In this document: piece by piece, positions 26,068 to 34,294 of the stretch | How positions within the stretch are numbered: the first letter of the stretch is position 1 | Layout: every line of letters begins with the position of its first letter | NCBI GenBank assembly: GCA_035708065.1 | Contig: DASSTC010000047.1 | Location: 1 to 62,987 of the forward strand | Length of the DNA stretch: 62,987 bases | DNA from: JAICUY01 sp035708065 | Lineage (GTDB): Bacteria; Chloroflexota; Limnocylindria; QHBO01 | Reading direction: 5' to 3' | The notes under the pieces: generated by a model | What the model was told of the DNA's origin: nothing | Seen by the model: the letters and a program-made list of their open reading frames with translations, nothing else | Databases searched by the model: none | Translations under genes and position numbers: made by a program

Positions 26068-27170
26068 CGTGCGGCCGCCACCGCGGGCATCGGTCCGAGT
26101 TCCTGCGCAACCTGGTTGACCGATGCAATCACGGTCTCGACCTCGGCATCGGTCAGCGTCGGATGGACCGGGATCGAGACGACCTGCTCGGTGAGCCGCT
26201 CGGTGACCGGGAACGACTGCGAGCCGTAGCCGAGCTCGAGGAACGGCTTCTGATGGTGAACCGGGATGGGATAGAAGATGCCGGTGCCGATGCCCAGCTC
26301 GCGCAGCCGCTCGACGAATTCGTCCCGGCGGTTCACACGGATCGTGTACTGGTGGAAGACGTGCGTCGTGCCGGGTCGCACGCTCGGCGTGATCACGCCC
26401 CGCAGCTCGCGACCGTAGCGCTCGGCGATCTCGATGCGGCGCGCGTTGTTGGCGGGCAGCTTCGGCAGCTGAGCCAGGCCGATGCTCGCGTGCACGTCGG
26501 TCATCCGGAAGTTGTAGCCGAGCATGTCGTGGTGGTAGCGCACCTTCATGCCGTGCTCGCGCAGCAGCCGCACCCGCTCGGCCAGCTCGTCGTCGGCGGT
26601 GGTGATCATGCCGCCCTCGCCGGTGGTCATGTTCTTGGTCGGGTAGAAGCTGAACGCGCCGGCGCCCCAGCTGCCGGAACGGCGTTCGCCGACGGCGGCG
26701 CCGTGCGCCTGTGCGGCATCCTCGAGGAGTGCCAGGCCGTGGCGCTCGGCGATCGCGCTGATCGCGGGCAGATCGGCCGGGTTGCCGTAGAGGCTGACCG
26801 GCAGGATCGCCCTGGTGCGCGGCGTGATCGCCGCCTCGATGCGCGAGGGATCCATGTTGAAGCTCGCCTCGTCGATGTCGACGAAGACCGGCCGCGCGCC
26901 GGTGTACAGGACCGAGTTGGCGCTGGCGATGAAGGTGAACGGCACGGTGATCACCTCGTCGCCCGGCCCGACGCCGTAGCCGAGCAGCGCCAGGTGCAGC
27001 GCGGTGGTTCCCGACGAGGTGGCGATCGCATGCGGCACGCCGATGAACTCGGCGAAGCGCTCCTCGAGCTCGTGGACGCGCGGCCCCTGCGCCAGCATCC
27101 CCGACTCGAGCGCTCCCACGACCAGCTCCTTCTCCTCGTCGCCCATGCGTGGGCGTGCGATCGGGATCAT
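26064..27170 (-). CDS. wbpE: DegT/DnrJ/EryC1/StrS aminotransferase (WbpE-like)
   Basis: PLP-dependent sugar aminotransferase, expected to aminate the 3-keto sugar made by the preceding enzyme. The 368-residue protein shows SGTTALHLAL, VPFTFIASANSVLY, EDAAQAHGA, the PLP lysine in SFYPTKNMTTGEGG, YNFRMTD and the C-terminal FYPIPVHHQ. It starts at ATG 27170, overlapping the epimerase stop by 4 nt. Alternative: another 3- or 4-aminotransferase for a different amino sugar, but the neighbouring N-acetyltransferase and epimerase favour the 3-amino route. Confidence 0.9.
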   Translation of the reverse strand: MIPIARPRMGDEEKELVVGALESGMLAQGPRVHELEERFAEFIGVPHAIATSSGTTALHLALLGYGVGPGDEVITVPFTFIASANSVLYTGARPVFVDIDEASFNMDPSRIEAAITPRTRAILPVSLYGNPADLPAISAIAERHGLALLEDAAQAHGAAVGERRSGSWGAGAFSFYPTKNMTTGEGGMITTADDELAERVRLLREHGMKVRYHHDMLGYNFRMTDVHASIGLAQLPKLPANNARRIEIAERYGRELRGVITPSVRPGTTHVFHQYTIRVNRRDEFVERLRELGIGTGIFYPIPVHHQKPFLELGYGSQSFPVTERLTEQVVSIPVHPTLTDAEVETVIASVNQVAQELGPMPAVAAAR

Positions 27171-28294
27171 CCGGCGACTGCCTCCTCGTGCTGCTGTTGG
27201 GGCGCCAGGCGCGCCGCGTCGGCGGCGAACGCGTCGAGCGCCGCCACGATCCGCTCGGCGGCATGCCCGCCGCCGAAGATCGGTGGCCGCTCGGCCGCGG
27301 GCGGCTCGAAGGTCGACGCCGCGAGCGCGGCGCGCAGGCCTGCCGGCGACGAGCTGACCAGCCGGTTCCAACCGCCGTCGAGCGTCTCGAGCCATTCGGT
27401 CTCGTCGCGCAGGGTGAGGCACGGCACGCCGGCGAGGTACGCCTCGCGCTGCACGCCGCCGGAGTCGGTGACGATCAGGGCGGCGTGCCGCTCGAGCGCG
27501 ACCATGGTCAGGTAGCCGACCGGGTCGATGGTATGGATGTTGGCGGGCACCTCGACGTTGCCCTGCAACAGGCTTGCCGCGGTCCGCGGGTGCACCGGGA
27601 AGATCACCGGCCGCTCCATGCGCAGCGCATCGAGCCACTCGCCCAGGAGCTGCGGGTCGTCGACGTTGTCGCCGCGGTGCATGGTCAGCAGCACGTACCC
27701 GGGCAGCTCGCGAGCGAGGGCCGGCAAGGCGTCCCCGGAGTGCTCGCTGGCCCACATGAACGAGTCGACCATCACGTCGCCGACGTTCCGGGCCCGGTCG
27801 GCGAGCCCTTCGCGCGCCAGGTTTGCCATGGCGACCTCGGTCGGCGCGAGCAGCAGCTCGCTGAGGTGATCGGCCACCACCCGATTGTGCTCCTCGGGCC
27901 ACTGTCGGTTGTACGAGCGCAACCCGGCCTCGACGTGCGCGGTCCACGGCCGCCTACCGTCGGGATAGCGCATCTTCGCAGCGACCAGCGCTGCCGCCAG
28001 CGTCGAGTTCGTGTCGCCGTAGAGCAGCACCGCGTCGGGTTGTTCGGCGGCGACGATCGGATCGAGGCGGCGCATGATCTCGGCGGTCTGCTCCGAGTGG
28101 CCGCCGCTGCCCACCTCGAGGTTGACCTCCGGCGCCGGGATCTCCAGGTCGCGGAAGAATGCCTCGCTCATCGAGTCGTCGTAGTGCTGCCCGGTGTGGA
28201 CCAGCACCTCGGTGTGGTCGCGGCGCAGCACACGGCTCACCGGCGCCGCCTTGACGAACTGGGGCCGCGCGCCGACCACCGACAGGATCTTCAC
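27167..28294 (-). CDS. wbpI: Non-hydrolysing UDP-GlcNAc 2-epimerase family (WbpI/WecB-like)
   Basis: Inverts C2 of a UDP-N-acetyl-gluco sugar to the manno form. The 375-residue protein begins KILSVVGARPQFVKAAP and shows VHTGQHYDDSMS, GDTNST, HVEAGLRS, PEEHNR, LLTMHRGDN, VHPRT and the UDP-binding VTDSGGVQREA with EWLET, all diagnostic for WecB/WbpI. In this cluster the substrate is probably the 2,3-diacetamido sugar (WbpI) rather than UDP-GlcNAc (WecB). The GTG at 28294 overlaps the acetyltransferase stop (GTGA) and matches the family N-terminus. Confidence 0.92.
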   Translation of the reverse strand: MKILSVVGARPQFVKAAPVSRVLRRDHTEVLVHTGQHYDDSMSEAFFRDLEIPAPEVNLEVGSGGHSEQTAEIMRRLDPIVAAEQPDAVLLYGDTNSTLAAALVAAKMRYPDGRRPWTAHVEAGLRSYNRQWPEEHNRVVADHLSELLLAPTEVAMANLAREGLADRARNVGDVMVDSFMWASEHSGDALPALARELPGYVLLTMHRGDNVDDPQLLGEWLDALRMERPVIFPVHPRTAASLLQGNVEVPANIHTIDPVGYLTMVALERHAALIVTDSGGVQREAYLAGVPCLTLRDETEWLETLDGGWNRLVSSSPAGLRAALAASTFEPPAAERPPIFGGGHAAERIVAALDAFAADAARLAPQQQHEEAVAG

Positions 28295-28887
28295 GCCGCG
28301 TGCTCCGGCACGTGGCGGCCGCAGCGCGGGCATGAGCCCTCGAACGGCTCGCCCTCGACGCTGTCGCGAAGCGGCTCCCCGCAGACGCAGGCGGTCCCCA
28401 GGCGGCGCGCCGGGTTGCCGGCAACGAGCTCCTGGTCGCCGACGTCGCGCGTCACCACGCTCCCGGAGCCGACGAGCGCCCAGCGGCCGATCGTCACGCC
28501 GGGCAGGATCGTCGCGTTGGCGCCGAGCGACGCGCCATGGCGCACCCGGATCGGTCCGACCTCCCAGTCATCGGTGCCCTTCAGGCTGCCGTCGGGGTTG
28601 ATCGCGCGCGGCAGGCGGTCGTTGGTGAAGCACACGTGCGGACCGATGAACACGCCGTCCTCCACGCTGACGCCGTGGAAGACGCTGACGTTGTTGCCGA
28701 TCTTCACGTTGTCGCCAATCACGACGTCGACGTCGATATAGGCGTTCTTGCCGACGACGCAGCCACTCCCGATCCGCGCGCCCTCGCGCACCTGCGCCTG
28801 GTTCCAGATGCTGGTGCCGGGCCCGATCGTCGCCTGCGGCGACACCTCGGCGGTCGAGTGGATGCGCACGGACGAGTTGTCGCTCAT
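28291..28887 (-). CDS. wbpD: Left-handed beta-helix N-acetyltransferase (WbpD-like)
   Basis: Acetyl-CoA dependent N-acetylation of the 3-amino sugar. The 198-residue protein is built of hexapeptide turns (for example IGPGTS, VREGAR, IGSGCV, IGDNVK, IGNNVS) followed by FIGPHVCFTNDRLPRA, the signature of WbpD/WlbB-type enzymes, and LVAGNPARRLG. The last 30 residues carry four Cys in a CxC...CxxC arrangement, resembling a small zinc ribbon, as in some WbpD relatives. ATG 28887 has AGGAGC upstream. It is the first gene of the five-gene cluster. Confidence 0.9.
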   Translation of the reverse strand: MSDNSSVRIHSTAEVSPQATIGPGTSIWNQAQVREGARIGSGCVVGKNAYIDVDVVIGDNVKIGNNVSVFHGVSVEDGVFIGPHVCFTNDRLPRAINPDGSLKGTDDWEVGPIRVRHGASLGANATILPGVTIGRWALVGSGSVVTRDVGDQELVAGNPARRLGTACVCGEPLRDSVEGEPFEGSCPRCGRHVPEHAA

Positions 28888-28911
28888 GCGGGCTCCTGCC
28901 AATCGGAGCCG

Positions 28912-28917
28912 ATTCTA
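28912..28917 (-). promoter_or_regulatory. Candidate -10 box (TAGAAT) of the wbp-like operon
   Basis: TAGAAT on the minus strand 24 nt before the wbpD-like ATG, with AGGAGC between them. It would drive wbpD-wbpI-wbpE-wbpB-wbpA and the mannosyltransferase gene. The gap 28888-28972 holds nothing else I can identify. Confidence 0.45.
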
Positions 28918-28972
28918 CCCGAGCAGCCTCATGTGACCGATGCGGGCGCGCCGGCGGCGCGGCCGTCGAACG

Positions 28973-31882
28973 TCAGTCGAGCAGGTTGCGGATTGCCGCT
29001 CGCACCGCGTCGCTGACGCTGCCGGTCCCGCCGACGACCACGACCTGCGACGGATCGATGCGCCGGATCTCGTCGGCGACCGCGTCGGGCAGTGCATCCG
29101 GCCGAACCAACAGGACAGGGTCGCCGCCGTCGCCCGCCGGGGAGCCCGCGGCCAGGCTGTCGGGGAACGCCGATCCGGTGCTCAGGTAGACGGTATCCGG
29201 GCCGCCGGCCAGGTAGCTGCCGGCGCTGAGCGCGACGGCGGTGGCATACCGGTCGGCACCGCCGAAGCGCGTGACGCCACCGGTGGTGTAGGCGGCGAGC
29301 TGAGCGGCGACGGTGCTGCCCACGCTTCCGGTTCCACCCAGGATCACGATCCGGCCCGGCTTGAGCCGGCTGAGCTCGGTGGCCGTGGCGGCCGGGATCT
29401 TCGAGCCGGTCACCAGCAGCACGGGGCCGCCGTCTCGACCGGCAACCGCGCCGCCCGCCAGCGCGTCGGCGAACCGCTCACCGGTGGCCACGTAGGCGAC
29501 CGGCGCGCCGGTGGCGAACGTCTCGGCGCTGATGCGTGCGGCGGTGGCATAGCGGTCGACGCCGGCGAGCCGCGTGACGGTGCCCGTCGTGTAGCCCGCG
29601 GCAACGGTGGCGACGGCTCCCGAGACCCGCCCGGTGCCGCCCAGGATCACGATCCGCCCGGGCTTCAGCCGTGTCAGCTCGTCGGCGGTCGCGGCGGGAA
29701 TGGTCGAGGCGGTCACGAGCAGGACGGGCGCGCCGTTCTTCACCGCGAACGGGCCGCCGGCCAGCGCGTCGGGGAACGCCTCGCCGCTGGCCAGCACGGC
29801 GACCGGCACGCCCGTCGCGAACGTCGCCCGGCTGACCGCCGCGGCGGTCGCATAGCGATCCGCGCCGGCGACGCGGTACTCGACCTTGCCGGTGCTCAAC
29901 GTCCAGCTCGTGGCGTTCATCGCGTTGCCGGCGACGTCCCGGATGCCCGACGAGGCGCTGACCGTGTAGGTCTGCTCCCCGGCCAGCGGCGAGCTCGGCC
30001 GCAGCCAGGCGCGCCGCGCGCTGCTGTCGTAACCGACCGTGGCCGGCACCACGCGACCGGTGGCATCGGTCAGGCTGAAGCTCGTGGCGCTCACGCCGGA
30101 CACCGCCTCGGAGAACACCGCGGTCGCCACCACGTCGGCGGGCAGGTTCGTCGCCCCGCCGGCGGGGGCACGGCTGGCCACCACGGGCTTCACGTTGTCC
30201 ACGAAGGCGCTGGTCAGGGTGTAGGCCGGCTTCACGCCGTTCGGCAGCCAGTTGCGAATGCCGATGACGATCTTCTTCGGTCCGGACGCCTGATACGAGA
30301 CGCGCTCGATCGTCGCCGAGCTCGACGGGTCGTCCACCTTCTTGACGAGCGTGCCGTCGACCCACAGCTCGAGCATCGGGTCGAAGGAGAGCGAGCTCTT
30401 GGCCGGCCGGCTGGTGTCGATGATCGGCGTCACCGCGACATCGATCCGCCCCGCGCGCGGCGCGCTGAAGCTGAAGAAGTCGGCGTCGCCGGCCGGGTAG
30501 TTGTTGGGACGCGCGGTTCCGAAGCCGAGCGGACTGGCGGTCGGCGCGCCGTCGTTCGGCTCGGCGCCGTCGCCGGTCTGCGGGGCGATCGCCGCCGGAC
30601 TGCCACCGACCGCGCGGTAGGCGTTCACACGGCCGCGACCGTATCGGTCGTCCCAGCCGCGGAAGCCGAGGTCGTCGGTCGTCGAGAGCAGCCGATCGAC
30701 GACCTGCTGGTTGGTGTACGACGGGTAGCGGGCCATGATCAGCGCCACCACGCCGGCGGTGTTCGGCGTCGAGAACGACGTGCCGCTGATGTCGATGTAG
30801 CCGCCCCACGTCGAGTGGATGCACGGCGATACGGTGCAGTTGGCGGTCGTCACCGCGGCACCGGGCGCCGAGACGTCGACCGTGCCGCCGTAGTTCGACC
30901 AGTTGGTGAACTCGTCGTCTGCCTGGGTCGCCGAGACCGAGATGACGTGGTCGTAGGCCGCCGGGTACGACGGCTGGCTGGTGCGGTAATTCCCCGCCGC
31001 GGCGACCAGCACGGTGCCCGACGCCCATGCCCGGTTGACGGCATCCCGGACCGCGTAGCTGAACTCGAACCCGCCGATGCTCATGTTGATGATCTTCGCG
31101 CCGCGGCTGACCGCGTAGTCGATCCCCTTCGCGACGTTCGAGGAGTAGCCGTGCCCGGTGGCATCCATGACCTTCACCGGGAGCACCTTGTTCGTCCAGG
31201 TGATGCCCGCCACGCCAACGCCGTTGTTCGGGTTGCCGGCCAGGATCCCGGAGACCCAGGTGCCGTGGCCGTTGTCATCGGTGGCGTTCGAGTCGCCGTT
31301 GACGAAGTCATAGCCCGCCACCAGCCGGCCGGCCAGGTCCGGGTGGTTGAACTGGACGCCGGTGTCGACCACGCCGATGAGCGCCGTGCCGCCCTTCGTC
31401 AGCGACCACGCGTCGCGAACCCGCATCCGATCGAGCGAGTACTGGCGCGAGCTCAGCGGGTCGTTGACCGCCACCGCCGCCTCGACCTGCATGACGTAGT
31501 CGGGCTCGGCCCAGGCGACCGCCGGGTCCTTCGACAGCTGCTTCACCGTCGCCTCGACCGATGCGCCGTTCGTCCGCAGGACGCTCGGCCCCTTGTCGCC
31601 GTGGAGCGTCGAGAGCAGGCTCAGCCCGCGCGCCTTCTCGTTGACCGCGCCCTTGTCCGGGTCCTTCCACTGCACGATGACGCGGTCCGGCGCGTGCCCG
31701 AGATCGGTGTGCCCGGCTTTGTCCTTCGCTGCGGCCTCAGGCTGGCCCGATGCCGGCGCCGACGCGCCGGGCGCCGCGCTGATCGGCGTGGCGGAAGCCG
31801 CGAGCAGGAAGAGGGACAGGATGATCGGGCGGGTTCGGGTCAATGCTCGGGCTCCGGGCGCTGCGACGGGACCGGCACGCAT
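28973..31882 (-). CDS. Secreted subtilisin-like (S8) protease with three CWB2 repeats
   Basis: A 969-residue exoprotein. After a signal peptide (about 18-38) comes an I9-like propeptide (RVIVQWKD...AWAEPDYVMQ), then the S8 domain with an intact catalytic triad: Asp173 in GVVDTG, His206 in DNGHGTWVSG and Ser369 in GTSFSTPNTAG. A beta-rich region (FFSFSAPRAGRIDVAV) and an SbsA-type Ig-like domain (PVVASRAPAGGATNLPADV) follow, then three CWB2 repeats (each with ADRYATA-like, FPDALAG-like and VILGGTG-like blocks). CWB2 repeats bind anionic wall polymers. ATG 31882 is used; a GTG two codons upstream is possible. It is one of four CWB2 proteins in 11 kb. Confidence 0.93.
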   Translation of the reverse strand: MRAGPVAAPGARALTRTRPIILSLFLLAASATPISAAPGASAPASGQPEAAAKDKAGHTDLGHAPDRVIVQWKDPDKGAVNEKARGLSLLSTLHGDKGPSVLRTNGASVEATVKQLSKDPAVAWAEPDYVMQVEAAVAVNDPLSSRQYSLDRMRVRDAWSLTKGGTALIGVVDTGVQFNHPDLAGRLVAGYDFVNGDSNATDDNGHGTWVSGILAGNPNNGVGVAGITWTNKVLPVKVMDATGHGYSSNVAKGIDYAVSRGAKIINMSIGGFEFSYAVRDAVNRAWASGTVLVAAAGNYRTSQPSYPAAYDHVISVSATQADDEFTNWSNYGGTVDVSAPGAAVTTANCTVSPCIHSTWGGYIDISGTSFSTPNTAGVVALIMARYPSYTNQQVVDRLLSTTDDLGFRGWDDRYGRGRVNAYRAVGGSPAAIAPQTGDGAEPNDGAPTASPLGFGTARPNNYPAGDADFFSFSAPRAGRIDVAVTPIIDTSRPAKSSLSFDPMLELWVDGTLVKKVDDPSSSATIERVSYQASGPKKIVIGIRNWLPNGVKPAYTLTSAFVDNVKPVVASRAPAGGATNLPADVVATAVFSEAVSGVSATSFSLTDATGRVVPATVGYDSSARRAWLRPSSPLAGEQTYTVSASSGIRDVAGNAMNATSWTLSTGKVEYRVAGADRYATAAAVSRATFATGVPVAVLASGEAFPDALAGGPFAVKNGAPVLLVTASTIPAATADELTRLKPGRIVILGGTGRVSGAVATVAAGYTTGTVTRLAGVDRYATAARISAETFATGAPVAYVATGERFADALAGGAVAGRDGGPVLLVTGSKIPAATATELSRLKPGRIVILGGTGSVGSTVAAQLAAYTTGGVTRFGGADRYATAVALSAGSYLAGGPDTVYLSTGSAFPDSLAAGSPAGDGGDPVLLVRPDALPDAVADEIRRIDPSQVVVVGGTGSVSDAVRAAIRNLLD

Positions 31883-31993
31883 GCCCACGCACGGTGGCCG
31901 TCGACTCGCCGAGAACCCTATCCGCGGGTCGCGCCGCGTCCAATCGGACCTTGGTCCCGGCGCACCGAACGGTACCGATGGCGGTCGCGCGGC

Positions 31994-32593
31994 TCAGGAA
32001 CGCGCGGTGAGCAGCTCCTCGAGGCGCGGGCGCGCGGCGGCCGCCGCGCGCCCGCGATGTGACAGCTGGTCCTTCTCACCCTCCGGCAGCTCGGCGGTCG
32101 TCACGCCGGACGGCAGCAGGAAGACCGGGTCGTAGCCGAAGCCGGCGCTGCCGCGCGGCGCATCGGCCAGGCTGCCCTCCATGACGCCGCGGAACAGCTC
32201 GATGCGCGGCTCGCCATCGGCGTTCGGAATCGCGAGCGCCAGGACGCAGACCATCCGCGCCCGCCGGTCGGGGTTGTCGCCGGCGGCGTTGACCAGCCGC
32301 TGGCTGTCGTGGCCGTCGTGCTCGCCGAAGTGCGCGGTCTGCACACCGGGACCCCAATCGAGGGCCGCAACCTCGATCCCGGAATCGTCGGCCAGGGTCA
32401 GCAGGCCGGAGGCGCGGCAGTAGGCATCGGCCTTGACCGTGGCGTTCTGCTCATAGGTGTCGAACGGCTCCTCGACCTCCATCGCCACGCCGACCTCGGC
32501 CGGGGTCACGATGCGACCGGGGAGCCCGGCGAGCAGGCGCGCGAACTCTCGCTGCTTCCCCGGGTTGGTCGTCGCCAGGAGGAGGTCGGTCAC
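31994..32593 (-). CDS. rdgB: XTP/dITP pyrophosphatase (HAM1 family)
   Basis: Removes non-canonical purine NTPs (dITP, XTP). The 199-residue protein has LLLATTNPGKQREF, YEQNATVKADAY, LADDSGIEV, ARMVCVLAL, GSAGFGYDPVFLLP and EGEKDQLSHRGRA, in family order and at family length. It overlaps rph by 4 nt; the rph-rdgB pairing is common in bacteria and supports both calls. Two nucleotide-sanitising enzymes (this and MazG) lie in the window. Confidence 0.96.
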   Translation of the reverse strand: MTDLLLATTNPGKQREFARLLAGLPGRIVTPAEVGVAMEVEEPFDTYEQNATVKADAYCRASGLLTLADDSGIEVAALDWGPGVQTAHFGEHDGHDSQRLVNAAGDNPDRRARMVCVLALAIPNADGEPRIELFRGVMEGSLADAPRGSAGFGYDPVFLLPSGVTTAELPEGEKDQLSHRGRAAAAARPRLEELLTARS

Positions 32594-33324
32594 TCCGCCG
32601 GCGGTGCGTCGACCGCGGCGTTCTGGATCTCGAACAGCTGCCGGATGCCCGCCGCCGCGAGCTCGACCATCTGGTCCATCTGCTCACGGCTGAACGGCTC
32701 CTGCTCGGCGGTGCCCTGCACCTCGACGAAGCGGCCGTCGCCCATCATCACCACGTTGAAATCGACCTCGGCGGTCGAGTCCTCGGCGTAGTTCAGGTCG
32801 AGCAGCAGCCGCCCGGCGTGCATGCCGACGCTCACCGCGCCGACCTGCCCGGCCAGCAGGTGGCTCATGCCGTACTTCTTGAGCGCGCGAGCCAGCGCGA
32901 CGTATGCGCCGGTGATCGATGCGGTGCGCGTCCCGCCGTCGGCCTGGATCACGTCGCAGTCGAGGGTGATCGTTCGCTCGCCGAGCCGCGACATGTCGAC
33001 GCAGGTGCGCAGCGAACGGCCGATCAGCCGCTGGATCTCGTAGGTGCGGCCGCCCGGATGTCCCTTCGACGACTCGCGCTGGCTTCGCTCGGTGCCGGCG
33101 CGTGGCAGCATGCTGTACTCGGCGGTGACCCAGCCCTTGCCCTTGCCGCGCAGGAAGCCGGGCACACGGTCCTCGATGGTGGCGGCGCACAGCACGCGCG
33201 TGTCGCCGACGCGGATCAGGGCCGAGCCCTCGGCGAACTTCAGGTAGTCGGGCACGATCTTGATCGGGCGCATCTGGTTCGGCAGGCGGCCGTCGATGCG
33301 CTTCGCCGAGGCAACGGTGGTCAT
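32590..33324 (-). CDS. rph: Ribonuclease PH
   Basis: 3'-5' phosphorolytic exoribonuclease that trims tRNA 3' ends. The 244-residue protein has GSALIRVGDTRVLCAAT, RGKGKGWVTAEYSMLPRAT-like, the phosphate-binding arginines in SLRTCVDM, DCDVIQADGGTRTASITG and LDLNYAEDSTAEVDFN. The ATG at 33324 is chosen because TACAAT lies exactly 7 nt upstream with no ribosome binding site, suggesting a leaderless message; the open frame extends 18 codons further but across that box. Divergent from a glycosyltransferase gene 34 nt away. Confidence 0.96.
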   Translation of the reverse strand: MTTVASAKRIDGRLPNQMRPIKIVPDYLKFAEGSALIRVGDTRVLCAATIEDRVPGFLRGKGKGWVTAEYSMLPRAGTERSQRESSKGHPGGRTYEIQRLIGRSLRTCVDMSRLGERTITLDCDVIQADGGTRTASITGAYVALARALKKYGMSHLLAGQVGAVSVGMHAGRLLLDLNYAEDSTAEVDFNVVMMGDGRFVEVQGTAEQEPFSREQMDQMVELAAAGIRQLFEIQNAAVDAPPAE

Positions 33325-33331
33325 CGTCGCG

Positions 33332-33337
33332 ATTGTA
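33332..33337 (-). promoter_or_regulatory. Candidate -10 box (TACAAT), leaderless start of rph
   Basis: TACAAT on the minus strand, 7 nt before the rph ATG. The divergent glycosyltransferase ATG at 33359 is likewise preceded by TACCGT and 7 nt, so the 34-bp gap may hold two overlapping leaderless promoters. Confidence 0.5.
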
Positions 33338-33358
33338 GTGCGTGCTACCGTCCGCCCG

Positions 33359-34264
33359 ATGCGCCTGCTGGTGGTCACCGCTCGCTTCCCGACGCCCGAC
33401 CGTCCGGCCGCCGGCGCCTTCGTGCGCGACCGGCTGGGTGACCTCGACGCGGTGGTCGTCGCCCCGGCACGCTACGACCTGCCCGGCTGGCGCCGCTACC
33501 TGTCACTGACCTGGCGCGCCCTGAGCGCCCGAGGCCGATTCGACGGTGTCGAAGGGCACTTCGTGCTGCCGTCGGGCGCCGTGGCGCTGCTCGCCGCGCG
33601 CCTGCGCGGCGTCCCGCTGGTGGTCTATGCGCACGGCCGCGACGTGCGCGAGATCGCCAGCCGCAACCCGCTGCTCGGCTGGCTGGCACGGCGGGTGGTG
33701 CGCGGCGCTGCGGCCGTCGTGACGAACTCGTCCGAGACCGCCGGGCTCGTTGCGGCACTGGGTCGCGAGGCGGAGGTCATCCCACCGGGGATCGACCTGT
33801 CGCGCTTCGATGTCCTGCCACGCCCGGGCGACCGCCGCGTGCTCTACCTCGGCGGCGACGTGCCGCACAAGGGCGTCGACGTGGCGCGCCAGCTGGCCGA
33901 CACGCTCGTCGGTCCCGGGATCCGCGAGCTCGATCCGTCGCAGGTCCCCGCGCTCATGGCCGAGCACGATGTCGTGCTCGTGCCGTCACTCGCCGAGCCG
34001 TTCGGCCTCGTCGCGGCCGAGGCGATCGCCTCGGGGCGCTGGGTCGTGGCGCGGTCGGTCGGCGGCCTTCGCGAGATCGTGCAGGACGGCGTGAACGGCA
34101 CGCTCGTCGACGACGGCGACTTCGCGACGGCGCTGGCCAACGTTCCCGACTATGACCCCCAGACGGTCGCCGCCACGGCGGGGCGCTTCAGCGTCGAGAC
34201 GCACCGTCGCCGCATGGACGAGGTCTGGCGGCGCGTGCTGGCTGGGCGCGGTGGCCGCGCTTAG
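33359..34264 (+). CDS. Glycosyltransferase, GT4-like (short)
   Basis: A 301-residue GT-B enzyme, shorter than usual. Visible are the N-terminal RLLVVTARFPTPDRPAAGAFVRDR, LVVYAHGRDVREI, AAVVTNSSETAGLVAAL, EVIPPGIDLSRF, RVLYLGGDVPHKG and the EX7E-type region SLAEPFGLVAAEAIASGRWVVAR with GLREIVQDG. The middle of the second domain is compact. Start ATG 33359, see the promoter note. It ends in a 23-bp tandem duplication shared with the convergent CAP gene. Substrate unknown; wall polysaccharide synthesis is likely by context. Confidence 0.82.
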   Translation: MRLLVVTARFPTPDRPAAGAFVRDRLGDLDAVVVAPARYDLPGWRRYLSLTWRALSARGRFDGVEGHFVLPSGAVALLAARLRGVPLVVYAHGRDVREIASRNPLLGWLARRVVRGAAAVVTNSSETAGLVAALGREAEVIPPGIDLSRFDVLPRPGDRRVLYLGGDVPHKGVDVARQLADTLVGPGIRELDPSQVPALMAEHDVVLVPSLAEPFGLVAAEAIASGRWVVARSVGGLREIVQDGVNGTLVDDGDFATALANVPDYDPQTVAATAGRFSVETHRRRMDEVWRRVLAGRGGRA

Positions 34265-34294
34265 GGCAGCGCGGTGACCGCGCTTAGGGCAGCG
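34249..34294. repeat. 23-bp tandem duplication spanning two convergent stop codons
   Basis: Two adjacent 23-bp units (34249-34271 and 34272-34294) differ at one position. The first contains the TAG stop of the glycosyltransferase, the second the TAA stop of the CAP gene on the other strand. Confidence 0.8.

Noticed and set aside
28940..32062. A 1,040-codon plus-strand frame opposite the subtilisin gene.
   Set aside because: Arg/Ala/Val/His-rich shadow of a protein with an intact catalytic triad on the minus strand.
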